Below, in pieces: positions 1 to 13,372 of a stretch of 64,000 nucleotides of DNA. The stretch comes from Paracentrotus lividus (taxonomy: Eukaryota > Echinodermata > Echinoidea > Camarodonta > Echinidae). The number at the start of each line of letters is the position of its first letter. Positions within the stretch are counted from its first letter, which is position 1. The stretch lies in contig CALNVZ010003435.1 in the NCBI GenBank assembly GCA_940671915.1, positions 9,095,167 through 9,159,166 of the forward strand. The letters run 5' to 3'. A program made the position numbers and the translations under genes. The notes beneath the pieces are model-generated. The model was not told the DNA's origin, did no database searches, and worked only from the letters and a program-made list of their open reading frames with translations.

Positions 1-1230
1 GTCCGTTGAGGAACCCTTGGGTGCCCTTAGGCCGCGCCAGGGATAGCCAAAAAGTAAACCCAAACATCGCAAGACGCTCACCTTTTTACGATCACATATC
101 CATTTGGGGGCCCGCGGCGAGTAGAAACGTAACATAGCGGGCCATTTCGGAAAGGTGGCCCGTCCGCTCCCTTATTGATTCTGCAGGCGCGAGAACCATG
201 TTTCACATACGCAGAAAAGCCGGAAAGATCGACTGTATGTTCTCGAATCTCCCGCCGTTTCATGAAATCGGTAGCAATAAAACAACCCGTTAAAAGCCCG
301 GAGTCACTTAAAGGGCCGGCGCAGGATCATACAGGTGACCGGAAAGGGTTCCGCACGATTTTCCTTTCAATCCTCATTGTTAGAAAGATGGCTTACCGTC
401 TTTTGATATTTAAGCTCCCCCTACTGGTATCCTGCAGCACCCTAAACCAGGCCCTAAAAGGCCCCATAAAGTATTCGCCTGTCGATATTTAGACGAAACA
501 GGCATTAGTTTTGTAGTGGGTTTAGACCAAATGACAATTTACGGGGGGTATTGACACTTGTAAGGAAAAACACCACTATGACACACATAAATGGCTTTAA
601 TTGGGGAAAAGCGGTCCACTTCGGACCGTTCAAGCTTCAAGAATGATTATTTTTTAAATCTTATCATTATTTGTTGTATATTGTTTTTTATTATTATTAT
701 ATTTGGTTAATTAACCTTTTGTTTTTGGGGAAGTGGTTCATCAGACGACTCCTTTCTGTCGGCCTGTTGTAAAGTTTTACCTTAAGCTCTTTGAGTATAA
801 ATGCAGTTAAATATTTAGGTTCAACCACTTAAACCACTAAAATTTTGAGCCATACATCGGTCGTTAGTGAAAGTTCGATTATCACCTTTTACGTGATGTG
901 CTACTCAACATATACTTATACATTTGTAGTTGTTAGCTGGCTGACGAGAGAGGATCATCATCTCACATTGAATGAATTGAAATTGAAATTGAATTTTATT
1001 ATTTTCCAACATCATCAATTAAGATAATTTCAGATATAATTTCACATATACAATAGAGTAATTCATACAAAGATATATTGAAATTTTAGTAATCAACATG
1101 GAAATATAGTCCATTGCGCTCTTCTACCACTCCCAAGTCAGAGTGACTCTCGATTCAGGAAAGAGAAACCCTGACAAACTTAACTAAAATTTCTTTGGCA
1201 AGACAAATTGATTTACAATTTCAAAACCGC
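1..1230. other. Non-coding flank, no gene recognised
   Basis: No open frame here resembles a known protein and none shows splice-bounded coding character. The first 650 bases are more GC-rich than the rest, and the remainder is AT-rich. A short hairpin (CGGTCC, five-base loop, GGACCG) lies near 612-628. I see nothing else supportable. Confidence 0.5.
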
Positions 1231-1356
1231 AAGTGTCCGGAGGCCTCGGAAGGTCTGCAGAGACAAAGGATTGGAGGGCAAGCAATTGTGTGTGAACAAT
1301 TGGACTTGTTTCCCTCCAATATTTTTCACCTCAGAGCCTTCCGACGCCCTCAGTGT
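1231..1356. repeat. Small foldback element / long imperfect hairpin
   Basis: The two halves are imperfect reverse complements. Left-arm blocks such as GGAAGGTCTG and ATTGGAGGG pair with CCCTCCAAT and GCCTTCCGA on the right, around a centre near ACAATTG. The arms are about 58 bases with scattered mismatches. The best reading is a short palindromic MITE. A structured RNA hairpin is possible but unsupported. Confidence 0.5.
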
Positions 1357-2019
1357 GTACGTTTAATTAATGATATTAAAAAAACTATTTTTATTCTTTA
1401 GGTTTTCCTATATGAGCTTCTGGGTCTTTCAAGGTCATTCTTTTTTATCACGGGGATCATTGTTTGCGATACCGTGTTTGGCGTTTTCAGTTACCTCTAC
1501 ATTTCAATAGTCGAGCTACAAAAACGATCTTGATCGAAAAAGGACGTAATTTGAAGAATGATTTTTAGATGATTCTTAAATCGCAAACCGCGTTGATTTT
1601 GGACCACACTTACGAAGAATTATAATTTAGGATGTTGGCTTTAAAAGTTCGGTCTTAATGAGGCACAACGAATCAAAAACAGGTTATCAATTAGAATTAA
1701 CTGATTATCCAAAAATTTAGCTTTGACTGGTCCGTCCCAAGACAGTGAGGTGAGCGAAAAAGTAATTGTTCATGCACTTCAAGACATGTGCACTGCTAAC
1801 ATAAAAGATACGATCGATTTACGATTTTATTTCCAATTCCATGGTAAACTGTGTACTTAGAGTTCTTCGAGAATAAATGTATTATTTTTATTTGAATTTG
1901 CCACGCATGACTGAATAATTAACAATCTTCAGAAGACCAGAATATCTCACTTTGCGCCAAGTGGCTGGTGAAAGATTAAAAGCAAAATGTTACAGAATAT
2001 GTGAAACACTTTACCCACA

Positions 2020-2400
2020 CAACCGCTTTCACCACACATACACACCCCACACACCCATCCCCCTTTCACACACGCACATCTCCACACATGCGCACCCCAC
2101 ACAAATTAAAAGAATTCTCAATTAAGTTCCTATTGACGTTCTGTTTTACCAAGACATCACGAATGTTCTGACGTAGTAATTCCTAGCAATGTTTTGGCAT
2201 GGATTGAGATGGTAGATTATGAGGGTGTGTGTGATTATTTGTATATTATGTGTGTGTTTGTTGGGGTGTGGGTGTGTATTTTCTGTGTGCTGGTATGGAT
2301 TGAGATCTAGGCGATATGTGCGTGTTGTATGCTTGTGTGAAGGGTGGTACTGTGGGTTGGGGTGGTAGGGTTGTGGGTTAAGATGTGTTACCTTTGGTGT
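2020..2400. repeat. CA-rich and GT-rich low-complexity pair
   Basis: A degenerate CACAC-rich tract (about 2020-2105) is followed, after about 115 bases, by a degenerate GTGTG-rich tract (about 2220-2400). The two are in complementary orientation and could fold on each other. Open frames across them are composition artefacts. Confidence 0.6.
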
Positions 2401-5080
2401 ATGTATAAATGACGGCACGTGTGGGGATTCTGTTGTCATATTGTAGTGTAGCACATAAGTAAATAAATTCTCACAAAATGTATGATTCTCACACTCAGAC
2501 CCCACTCTCGGCGCAAGTGAGACTCTTACAGTCTTTCTAAGAGTATTTGTATAATAATCAGGATCCATTGCGTGCAAAAGAATCAAAATAGAAGAAATTC
2601 GTTACCAACATATGCAGTAGGCAGGATGATTCTACCAAGTCATTATCATAAAAAACGCATGATTAAATATTCATACTTTTGCGACAATACAGCTTTCAAA
2701 ATGAATGGGATCATTTTTTGACTCACTCTGTAGTGAAAATGGGCCCCTTGATAAGTTGCTAGCAGTAACCATCTTTTATGTATAGTATAGGCGAAATGAA
2801 ATGAACACAGAGATGACTCGAGACGTAGCTGCTCAAATTCCTTTAATTCAAAGCTTTCAGGCCAGTATATAAGCAGTTGTCGCAAAATTGTTCATACACA
2901 CTCTGTCAATTTTTTAGTGTATTTTTTATTCGTCATGCTTTCTTATAACTGATTGCTTTCCTCTATACTTTGATTTATTATTGAGTCAACTATGCTAACC
3001 AGTATTGCGAACCAGTTAAACATCGGCAGGTGAGAAATTTGAACATTTGATAAAATTTGGTGTGCCAGGGGGTATTTATTATCAGATTTATGAAACGACA
3101 CCATTTCCATCCAATATATTCATACCCTACTGGCCCCTCCACGTCTCTTTGTCTTAGTATCACCGCTTGATTATGGATGTCTTTTTTTTTCTCTACACAA
3201 TCAACGATCAAATTAAAAACTTTGTACGATGCCCGGAAAGCCATCATTATTATATCCACGATGGGTTTTTGTGACCAATGCGTCCTCCTAGGAACCAGAT
3301 CCAGAGGTTGCGCAAGGTTTGCATGTCTTTTTAGGGCCATTATCGTGGATATTCATTTTCAACATCCCATAACTACATTCGAAAGAGGATTACTGTCAGG
3401 GTATCGAATTTTTCTCCTGATCATCGGAAATTTTCATCGTCAGCTTTAACTCATATACGTCAGATAATGTTCTGCAATTCGTCATAGACTTTCTTACGTA
3501 ACTTGCGTGTTCCGTGAGAATTTCGTAGCATTGTATGTCCATGCTTCTATACCTCACTTGGTCGGCATTTAACATGCACCTAGGCGCATTTTGCATTGTT
3601 TTCCATCCAGAGAGGTTCTTTATCACTCCAAAATGTATTCAGCAACCCGGGAGACCATTGCATTACTATCTGAGAAGACAGAGATTGTCCAATGCTTAAC
3701 CATACAAATGCAGAAATCCTCCGTATACAGTCACGTAATTTGAAGTGTCATGACCTGTCTAAAATAAGGAACCCTGCTATTACTTGGTGGGAAGGTTATT
3801 GCTTTATCTGTCTTATGCACAGAATTTAGAAAGAAGTTCTAGTATTACTCCTATCAATAACTATTTACTTTTCTCTCATTATCAACCTTTAGATCTATGG
3901 CCAAAAAACCTTAATATCTGGCTTTTAAACTGAACTCACTATCTGTCCAGAGGCCTCTCAGTGGGTTTGACTATCAACTGAGCGCTCTGTTTGGGCAGTG
4001 TCTGTACAAGATCTCCTTTATGTATATTTGCTCGTTGGTACTTTCGTCTCTCTGGATGGTTTAGAGGTGAACAATTCGACTTGGTCGTATCTTGGCGTTA
4101 GTGTATGGTCATCTCCAGTATAACATTTTTGCAATCTTGAGGAGACCCATATTCGAACAATTTTGTGTCATCATGCGCAGGGAAAGCTTTTTCCAAAGTG
4201 TCTTTAACATTCTGAGTGCTTATTGAATAAGCTGTTATAAGTGTTAACATAGGGATTATAAGGTATAATTGTAGAGTGTTTATTTTTCTTTCAATTACAT
4301 CGATTGAAATAGTAATCTTAAGTAAAAAAAACTAATTCCAACGTTCCATGTAAGAAGATACACAAAAAAGGGGTCAGGGCGCTTGAGCACTCACGAGTGA
4401 TGGCTCAACAACAGACTATGCAACCTGACATCAGCCTGCAGTAGGTTTTCCATAGGACACTAATGGGACGACCCATTGCAGAAGCCACAAACGAAAGGCT
4501 ATGGACTCTTTGACAAACCACTATTGTCAGATGTTATTTGAAGAAAATATGTTAATAGTGTTCTATTGTAAACATTATTGACTGGGTACGCCTTGGGGTA
4601 TGAAAATTTGAACATGGTGTTTTCGTAATTCTGTCAATAAACCAGGCCTGGAATAACATATTTTGACGAAATTTGTCAAATTTTACATTCATTCGTTCAT
4701 GTTCAGTTCTTAGGTAGCATAACTGATCACCTTGAAAACAAGTTTGACGAATACATATTTATTTTAAAAGCAAAATTCAAAAAAACTAATAACTACGGGG
4801 TATGACAATTAGTTCGACAAACTGGTATATATATTCATTAGAGAGAGAGAGAGAGAGAAGAGAAGCGAAAAAGAAAATGGTTTATAGAGAATTTTCTTGA
4901 TGTAGCTGACCCAATGACCCCCAGAGCGGTCATCCATTCTTGGAATCACAAATTCTCTATTAAACCAATCTTCTTTCGCTCTATTGTATCAAAAAGGTAG
5001 TTGCCCAAGGTTGTTTGCGTTTGTGCCTTTACCACTAGACCCCAAGACGGGTTAGTGGCTAAGGCGGACCCGATCCGATT
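2401..5080. other. Non-coding AT-rich interval
   Basis: No recognisable gene. A minus-strand frame at 2990-3340 (116 aa) matches no family I know and has no codon or splice support. A short GA microsatellite lies at about 4841-4858. Confidence 0.45.
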
Positions 5081-5226
5081 GACCGTCAGATAAACAGATT
5101 CTCAACCTCACCAATTTGTTTCCTTTGTCGGGGTAGATGGTCTTTTTGAAACAATTGACAAGCCGTCATGCCTCAAATAAAAAAGAGTTGCCCATTGGTG
5201 TTCGTACGTATATTCTCTTACACTAC

Positions 5227-5290
5227 ATATATATATTATATATATATATATATTATAATATAATATACTATATATTATATATATATATCA
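5227..5290. repeat. TA microsatellite
   Basis: An AT-dinucleotide tract with small interruptions. It has an expanded counterpart at 8960-9122 in the second duplication unit. Confidence 0.8.
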
Positions 5291-6779
5291 TAAATTCTAT
5301 TCGGCCATTCTTAAGACAGCAACATATCAACCTGAAATTTTGAAAATTCATCAATAAGAATGAACAAATTAATAGAGCTTGAAATCTATTGGTTACAATG
5401 GATTACAGATTATACAATATATACAATTCAGCGCGACGTACATAATAAACAAGAGAAAATATGAACTCAGTCTAACAATATGTAATAAAATCTGCAGCCA
5501 ATAATAACTTTATCAATGTTTATGAATGAGTCATTTTTTATCTAAATAAGAATGTAGAAATACCATGGTATACAAGCGGATTGTAAATATTTACAGGTAT
5601 GATGCATTAAAACGAAATAATATTCATGTTAGGTAGAGGGTTCCATAATTCCCTTTGCAAATTTGTATCATGTTTGATAATTTATGTTACGTTATGATAC
5701 TATACAAAATTAAAAACAACGTAGAATTTTTTTTGAATATTTAGTCGAATGCTCCAATGTTTGTCATTCTATTTGTCTTACCTTCCGAACATTAAAAATG
5801 GGGCAATTCATCTCTAGTTCTATTCAAATTACAAAGTAAACAACTTAAGTTATGTCGTTCATTTTACCTGTAACTACTGTTTTCATATCTTTACTTTTGT
5901 GAGCAGTAATTCTGCATTAAAATGGAAATGTAATAAAATATTGTCTAAACACTTACTTCTTTTAATGATTAACACATTAGTACAGTTATTAACTTCCTCT
6001 ATGCCAAATTTCTAAATATGAAAGGTCTTATTCCCAAAGGTATCCTAAGCTAAGCCATAACTTAAATATATGGTTGACAATAAGCAAAATGTGACACAAT
6101 CAGTCTACGTTGTTGTGTTCCTTACAGATTTACTGGGTCCTGGAATCATGCTGTATAATGGTCAGGAAAACTTTTGTACATATCACACGCAGACAGTTTT
6201 TAATATACGGTTTCCGGTCAATTTGAAAATCTGTGCAATCGAATTCGTTTAATGTTCATTCAATTTTAACGATACCTCACGACCGGAACTATCGGTCAAG
6301 AATGAACGTTTAGATTTTTAATCGCGGATCACATTTCGCGACCGCAAATGTTAATAGAAATGTCAAATTGATCGGGGGTAGTTTAAACTTGAACGGGGAA
6401 AACCATATGTGAGCTTAGAAGCAGGTAGACACACTTTGAAATATAATGGAAATCTGAAAATGTCTGACGAACAAATGAAGATGACGTAGGTCGCAAAAAC
6501 AGCCCTTTTTAAAACATGTTGCAAAATTTGAGATAGATTGTACGAGACTTCTTTTAAACTTCAATAATTGTATTTAATAATCGCTGTGGTAAAATTTTTT
6601 AGTTTGCTTTTTTAATTCAGTTCTTCGTTTGTTTGTTCTGTTTGTTTTTGTTTCCTCTCCTCTTTAAGCATAACATTGATTTTCTCTTGGGTTTGGGTTT
6701 CCTTTAAATTATCCTAATTTTGAAACCTATGTTAAATTATTTCCAAGTATTAGGACTGTATTTTAAGCATTTCTATTTT

Positions 6780-6782
<3 letters not shown>

Positions 6783-6823
<41 letters not shown>

Positions 6824-6835
6824 CTCTCTCTCTCC
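6783..6835. repeat. TC microsatellite
   Basis: A run of CT dinucleotides with a few interruptions. The counterpart in the second unit is at about 10438-10466. Confidence 0.8.
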
Positions 6836-7029
6836 TCGTTTCTCTTCTCTGTGTAAATCCCGTTTCTATTTATCTACACCCTTCTTAGTTCGTGTCTCCA
6901 TGTACTTTGTAGCCACATACATGTACCATCCTTATTCATGCCTTTACTATGTTTATGAAATTATAATAAAACAATGTTTTAAAACCAGCCTTCGGGCTTT
7001 GATACACAACTGTGAAGTCCTCTTATACA

Positions 7030-7505
7030 TATTGTCTAGTAATCCCAAAGCGGCTTACTAAGGGTGGTATCTTCACTTCGCGGAATCAAAATTGAGACGC
7101 AATTTGCGTCTGAGTCTTCTAACAAATCAATGAGTACAGGAGTATAAAGGATCAGTGAAACTACACAAGTAACATTGTATACAACAGTATTAATCCAGCA
7201 GGCCTCCCCCCCCCCCAAAAAAAAAGGTATTACATCCAATCTTATTGAAGGTCTTAACATGTAAGTATCCGAGACGACTCCGCAAAGTAGATACCACTTA
7301 TATCATTCTAGATCTTAACCTTATCAATGTCAAATACAAATTCCTTTCCTTTTTTTCCCTCATCTTTTTTTTTTTAACAACTACTGATTAATACTAAATT
7401 TTTAAATAGTTTTCACTGTATCCTCTTACTCCTGCAACTCATTGAACTGTTGAAGACTTAGGCATCGGAACCAGTAACGCTATCTGAATTACTGAAAATG
7501 TATGT
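7030..7505. mobile_element. Foldback MITE-like block in duplication unit 1
   Basis: The left end (TAGTAATCCCAAAGCGGCTTAC and following) is the approximate reverse complement of the right end (GTAACGCTATCTGAATTACT). An inner arm also pairs: AATCAATGAG...AGTGAAACTAC on the left with TTTTCACTGTATCC...CTCATTGAAC on the right. No transposase is present. The left arm contains a small hairpin, AGACGCAA-T-TTGCGTCT. Confidence 0.55.
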
Positions 7506-7699
7506 AATGATTCCTGCACTTAAAAAGATATAGCCCAATTTGATCAACTCCTGGGTCAAAGTTGCCAGGTCAACTGTGCGGCCCCAATGGCCCTAGTTCC
7601 GATCGATAATAGTAACCTCACTCCGATCCGGGTTACATTGCCGGAAAAAGTATGGCCCCAATGACCAGATTCCGAGTCTAAAACTCTGACTACACGTCG

Positions 7700-7880
7700 A
7701 AATTTTCTTATTTTATTTTTCCTCCTCTCCTTCTCTCCTATTTTTTTTCTTTTATTTTTTTCTTGCTTTTTGTTTTGTTTGTTTGTCTGTTGTTTGTTTT
7801 TGTTTGTTGTTTGTTTTTGTTGTTTTTTGTTTTGTTTTGTTTGTTTGTTTTTGTTTTGTTTGTTTTTTTTATTGTTGGGG
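7700..7880. repeat. T/G-rich low-complexity tract
   Basis: A degenerate TTTTG/TTTGT-rich stretch that also occurs, shortened, at about 11505-11580 in the second unit. The lysine/glutamine-rich frame on the minus strand is compositional. Confidence 0.65.
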
Positions 7881-10433
7881 GCTTTTGCTTCTATGGATTC
7901 GCCTCTGATATAATGCCTGCTACAGAAACATGGCATAGCAAACTTAGAAATGACAAACACAGAAAATCCATTCCCACGCACCAGTCATTGAAATAACTGA
8001 TTTGAACAAAAATTAAAGCACTGCATTTGATTCCAATTCAATGGCACTGACCATAGCGCATTATTGTCATATTTGCTGAACTGAAGAATAGAATAAGGCA
8101 CTGACCTATTGCATTTTTGTCATATCTAACATAATGAAATTTATAATAAAGCACTCAGATATATCTACTAAACTGAACCAAAGTAATAATGACTGCTGCA
8201 ATTATTATATCTAGAGAAAATGGGGACTTGACCAGGATTAGGCGAAAGAAATCACGTTTTAAACTGGTCGTAGCTTCTAAATAGCACTCTTTTATTCCAT
8301 CGCAATTAACCTTTCTCCATGGAATCAGCTACAAAATTAATCTACATTGTATACTTTTATTGAATTGCTACCATGCTGTGGAATTTATTATTATCTATTG
8401 AATAAAGAAAATAATAACAGTGAAAAAAAAATACTGACCTAGACTGCTAGACATGACTTGATTTAATTGAAATAAGCATAATAAGATCTTTAAATGGAAT
8501 CAACTGGCGTTTTTTTTTTTTTTATTAAAATAATCCAAAAAAGATCTATTTAATTTGTGGTCCCTGAGATGGTTGGTTAGGGGTTAAATGGTGGTAATCT
8601 TACTTGCCATAGACGGTTTGAGACTAGACAGACGTTCATGCTACTCTGCGAGTATCGTGACTTATTCAAAATGTCCAACATGTCCAATTATCATCTTTTT
8701 AGATAGACAAGAAATTATTCATTTGTCTCCAACGGTAGAAACACTCTTCTTGTTAACAATGGTAATTGAATATATACTCGTATATTGTATTGAAAACGCC
8801 TAGAAACATGTGATTTTTTTATTTGACCGTCAGATAAACAGAGTCTCAACCTCACCAATTGTTTCCTCTGTCGGGGTAGATGAGTTTTTGAAACAATGAC
8901 AAGCCGTCATGCCTCAAATAAAAAAGAGTTGCCCATTGGCTGTTGTACGTGTATTCTTACACTATATAACACATTATATATATATATATAATATATATAT
9001 ATATATTAATATATATATTGATCCAGTTGTAAAGAATGCCAAAACATAATCTAAGATTGTATAATAGGAGCAATATATTAATATATTATATATATATTAT
9101 ATATATATAATTATATATATAATTCTATTCGCCATTTCTAAGACAAGCAACATATCACCTGAAATTTTGAAAATCATCGATAATGAATGCTACAATTAAT
9201 AGAGCTTGAAATCTATTGCGTTACATGGATTCGAATTATTTACAGTACAATTCGGCCGGACATAATAAACAAGAGAAAATATGAATTCATTCTAACTATA
9301 TATAATAAAATCTGCAGCCTATGATTAACCTTTATCATGTTTATGACGAGTCATTTTTTATCTGAAATAAGAAATATACACATACACATGGTTATACAAC
9401 GGCGGATGTAAATATTACAGGTATGATGCATTAAAACGAAATAATATTCATGTTAGGTAGAGCTCTCATAATCCTTTGCAAATCAACACAACGTACATTT
9501 TTGGAATATTTAGTCGAATTTCCATATTTGTATATCATCTATTTGTCTCAAGTTTCAGACATTAAAAAAGGGGCAATACATCCCCAGTTCTATTCATTTA
9601 CAAATAACAATTATGTTCTGTCGCTCAATTTCATTAATACCTGTAACTACTGTTAATCAGGATTTTCATATTTTTACTTTGTGAGATAATTCTGCACGAG
9701 AATGGAAGTGTAATAAAATATTCGTCTAAAAACGTGGTTGTTTTAACGATGAACACATTGGGTACTGTTATTAACTTGCTCTGCCAAATTTCTAAATATG
9801 AAAGGCTCGTATCCCAAAGGTGTCTAAGTTAAGCCATAGCTTAAATATTGTTTGACTAAAGCAAATGTGACACAATCAGTCTACGTTCTTATGTTCCTTA
9901 AGATTTACTTGATTCTGGATCATGCTGAATAATGGTTAGGAAAAATTTGTACTATCACACGCAGACAGGTTTTGATATATGTTTTCCCGGTCAACTTTAA
10001 ACTCTGTGCAATCGAATTCGTTAATGTTCATTCAATTTTAACGATACTTCATACCGGAGCTATCGGTCAATTGAATTAATCAATAGATTTTTAATCGCGA
10101 TCACATTTCGACCGAAAGTGTTAATAAGAAATGTCAAATTGATCGGGGGTAGTTTAAACTTGAATGGGAAAACCATATGTTGAGCTAAGAAGCTGGTAAA
10201 GACACACTTTCAAATATATGGGAAAATCTGAAAATGTCTGTACGAAACAAAATTGGAGAGTGACGAAGGTCGCAAAACCAGCCCTTTTAAAGCCATGTTG
10301 CAAAATTTGAGATAGATTGTACAGACTTTTTAAACTTCAATTTAATAATCGCTTTGGTAAAACTTTTTTAGTTTTTTTTTTTATTCAGATTCTTTGTTTC
10401 GTTTGTTTCGTTTTTTGTTTCGTTCTTTCTTTC

Positions 10434-10464
<31 letters not shown>

Positions 10465-10916
10465 CTCTCTTTCTCCTAAGTATAACATTGATTTTTCTCT
10501 TGGGTTTGGTTTCCTTTAAATTATCCTAATTTTGAAACCTATGCTATAAATTTATTTCCAAGAATTAGACTGTATTTTAAGCATTTTTATTTGTAAGCTC
10601 TTGGTGTGTGTGTGGGGGGGTTAGTTGTGTGGGTGTGTTGTGGTGTGTGTGTGTGTATCCGTTTCCCTTTCATCCTACCCACTTCTTAGTTCGTGTCTCT
10701 ATGTACTTTGAGCCACACATACATGTACCATCCTTATTCATGCCATGTACTAGCTATGTTTATGAAATTATTTTTCTTTATAAGTTTACTTTGTGGACAA
10801 TGCTTTACAAACCAGCCTTCGGGCTTTGATATACAACAGTAAAGTGTATATAGTCCTCATTAAACATATTTTCCAGTAATTCAAGCGGCTTACTGGTTCC
10901 AATGCCTGAGACTTCA

Positions 10917-10942
10917 CATGGACACTACTAGTAGTGTCCATG
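10917..10942. repeat. Perfect 26-bp palindrome
   Basis: The left half reads CATGGACACTACT and the right half is its exact reverse complement with no spacer. It sits inside the left arm of the larger foldback element. Confidence 0.9.
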
Positions 10943-11150
10943 GTCTTTAACGATTCAATGAGTTACGGGAGTAAGAAGATACAGTGAAACTACAAAAGTG
11001 ACATTGTATACAACAGTATTAATCCAACAGTTCAAAAAATAAAGTACATGTATTAGACCCAGATCATTAAAGGTTTAATACTTTTCTCGCCCCCCCCTTT
11101 TTTTTTTTTACTGCTGGATTAGTACTGCTGAATACAATGTAATTGTTTCA

Positions 11151-11181
11151 CCAGGGAGGTGGAACTCTTCCACCTCCCTGG
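11151..11181. repeat. Perfect hairpin, 14-bp stem
   Basis: The arm CCAGGGAGGTGGAA is followed by a three-base spacer and its exact reverse complement. It lies inside the right arm of the foldback element. Confidence 0.9.
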
Positions 11182-12517
11182 TTTCACTACTCAGGCATTG
11201 GGACCAGCAAGCCGCTCTGAATTACTAAAAATGTACACTTGGTACATCACATCTTTTTGGTCATGAAAGTAGGCTACTCTAGACTTTTTACTCATTTGAT
11301 CCATTTGATCCATTCCGGGTCAAAGGATCCAATCAAAACGGATTTCGGGTAAAAGTGTTCCAGGTCAACTGCATGGCCCGATGGACCCAAGTTCAGAGTC
11401 GATAAAAGTGACTCCGATTCGGTTTATATTAACCGGAAAAAGATATGAACCCAATGAACCCAGACTCCGAGTCTAAAGGTCCGATCGACACGATCGAAAT
11501 TTTCTTTTAATTTTATTCTTTTACCTATCCTTTTCTCCTCGTGTTTTTTTTTGTTTTTGTTTTTTTTTTTTTTTGGGGGGGGGGGGGCTTTGCTTGTATG
11601 TATTCGCCTCTGATACAAAGCCTGCTACAGGAAATTATGGCAGAGCAAACTTACAAATGATAAACCCAGACAAATCTTTCCCACGCATTGTCTTGCGTTG
11701 ACCAGCCATTGAAAAATGAATCTTGACAAATCTTAAGCAGTGTGTTTAATTCCAATTCAATGGCACTGACGTATGCCATTTTTTGTTATATCTACTGAAC
11801 TGAAAAATAAGAATAAAAGCATTGACCTATGGCATTTTTTTTTGTCATATCTACTTAATTGAAATTAATAATAAAGGCACTCAGTTATATCCACTAAACT
11901 GAAAAAAGTAATGATTACCTACTGCATTTTATTATATCTGGAGAACAAAAAAAAAAAAGGAAGGACTTGACCAGAATTTAGGCGAAAGAAATCGTCACGT
12001 TTTAAACTGGTCGTGGCTTCTCAATGGCACCTCTTTTATTCGTTTGCATTAATCTTCATCAGGGGATCAGCTACAAAATAATTCATTGATTTGAATTGAC
12101 CCACCATGCCTATGAAATCTTACCTTATCTATTGAATAATTCAAAAATGATAACATGTGAAAAGGGGTACTGACCTAGGACACTATATTTATATGACTGG
12201 ATTTGAATTGAGAAAGAATAATACAATTTTGAAATGGCACAGCTATTTGAATTGAGATAAGTAAAAAAGAAAAAATAATTGTTGCCCCCTTGACAACCCG
12301 ACACAAAATTAATAAGAGATGGTTTAGTTAGGGGTATAATGGTGTTATCTTCTTATTCTTTCGTATGAGTTAGTAGTGTTGTATCAGGCTGTTTCTCATC
12401 AGGTGGTATCTCACTTGCCTAAAGAAGAGTTTGAGACTAGTCACACTGAGACGTCATGATTCCTCCCGAGGTCTCGTGTCGCAGAAAATCGAACATGTTT
12501 AAATATTTAATTCCGTC

Positions 12518-12553
12518 GCGGGGGAAGTCTTGGAATCTTGAAGACTTCCCCGC
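12518..12553. repeat. Inverted repeat / hairpin
   Basis: GCGGGGGAAGTCTT and AAGACTTCCCCGC face each other across about nine bases, near the end of duplication unit 2. There is no T-run or gene context that would make it a terminator. Confidence 0.7.
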
Positions 12554-13170
12554 AATGTGATGTGATACGAAGTCTGCAGGAATTTTGCAAATCGATTTAT
12601 GTTTTGTTCCTGTTTTTGTTTTTCTTTAAAGGCCAGTATTTTGTTAGCACTACAATTACATTTACCTTTTGGAACCAAACTTTTGCATAATGTGTACGAT
12701 ACTTACCAAAGGCAAACCCAGAATTTGAATTTGCCGGGCGCCTCCCCGATAGGGGCGCCGCAAAAAAAAAAAAAATAAAAAAAAAAAAAAAAATCCGATT
12801 TAAAGATAACGTGTGATTATAATATATAGGGGGCGTGTCTCTTGTGCACTGCCTGGATCTACCGCTGCATGACCATTAAATATATTTTATAAATAAGCAC
12901 TAGGAACAGCATTATAGAGAACTAAATATAGATTCTGTAGCCCTCAGCAACCCCCCCCCCTCCCCCTCCCCATTGCACCACACTAATGTGCACAATATTT
13001 GCCTTTAACAGAAATTTTCAAAATTGTCCACGTGACTTTTAAGCATTTTAATAGTTTAAAGGACTTTTTAGCTAAAGTGGGGCACTATGCCCCTGCCGCC
13101 TCCTCGATTCTGCCTTCTCTAAAATCAACAATTGCAACGCCTCCCATCCCCATCAAAAAAGATCAAAATC

Positions 13171-13204
<34 letters not shown>

Positions 13205-13372
13205 GGACTTGTACCTTCTGAACCGAATTCTTCACTGACACGTATCTATTCATCGCTGTTCATGCATAAATTTGTGATTTCATTTACGAACTGCTGTACT
13301 TTTAAATGTCGCAGTTTGCAGATGCGAGAGCTTTCGTGATAGCTGATGCCTAGTAGCCAAACTTTGAAAACC
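12554..13372. other. Upstream region of HNMT-like copy A
   Basis: Non-coding. It contains A-runs (about 12763-12793), a C-rich stretch (about 12952-12970) and a T-run (13173-13201). A short GGCGCC-containing stretch at about 12735-12760 resembles the poly-C/poly-A transposon ends found elsewhere in the window. No promoter motif can be named with confidence. Confidence 0.4.

Larger units (their letters stand above)
5081..8690 (+). repeat. Direct duplication, unit 1 of 2 (about 3.6 kb)
   Basis: This matches 8825-12505 in the same orientation over its whole length. Shared landmarks are the start GACCGTCAGATAAACAGA, a TA microsatellite, a TC microsatellite, a foldback block, a T/G-rich tract and an end near TTTGAGACTAG. 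The start offset is 3744 bases. Divergence includes many one-base indels. No coding gene is recognised in either unit. It could be an old tandem duplication, a large non-autonomous element, or an unmerged haplotype. Confidence 0.75.
10866..11240. mobile_element. Foldback MITE-like block in duplication unit 2
   Basis: The left end (TTCAAGCGGCTTACTGGTTCC, then AATGCCTGAG) pairs with the right end (CTCAGGCATTGGGACC, AGCAAGCCGCTCTGAA). Each arm also contains its own palindrome, at 10917-10942 and 11151-11181. No coding capacity. Confidence 0.6.
8825..12505 (+). repeat. Direct duplication, unit 2 of 2 (about 3.7 kb)
   Basis: This is the counterpart of 5081-8690, in the same order and orientation. 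It differs by an expanded TA tract with a short unique insert (8960-9122), a GT-rich tract at about 10600-10660, and many indels. The two units are separated by only about 135 bases, so they are effectively in tandem. Confidence 0.75.

Noticed and set aside
2146-2586. 146-codon minus-strand frame with His/Pro/Thr-rich sequence
   Set aside because: It runs through a GT-rich low-complexity tract, with no domain or splice support.
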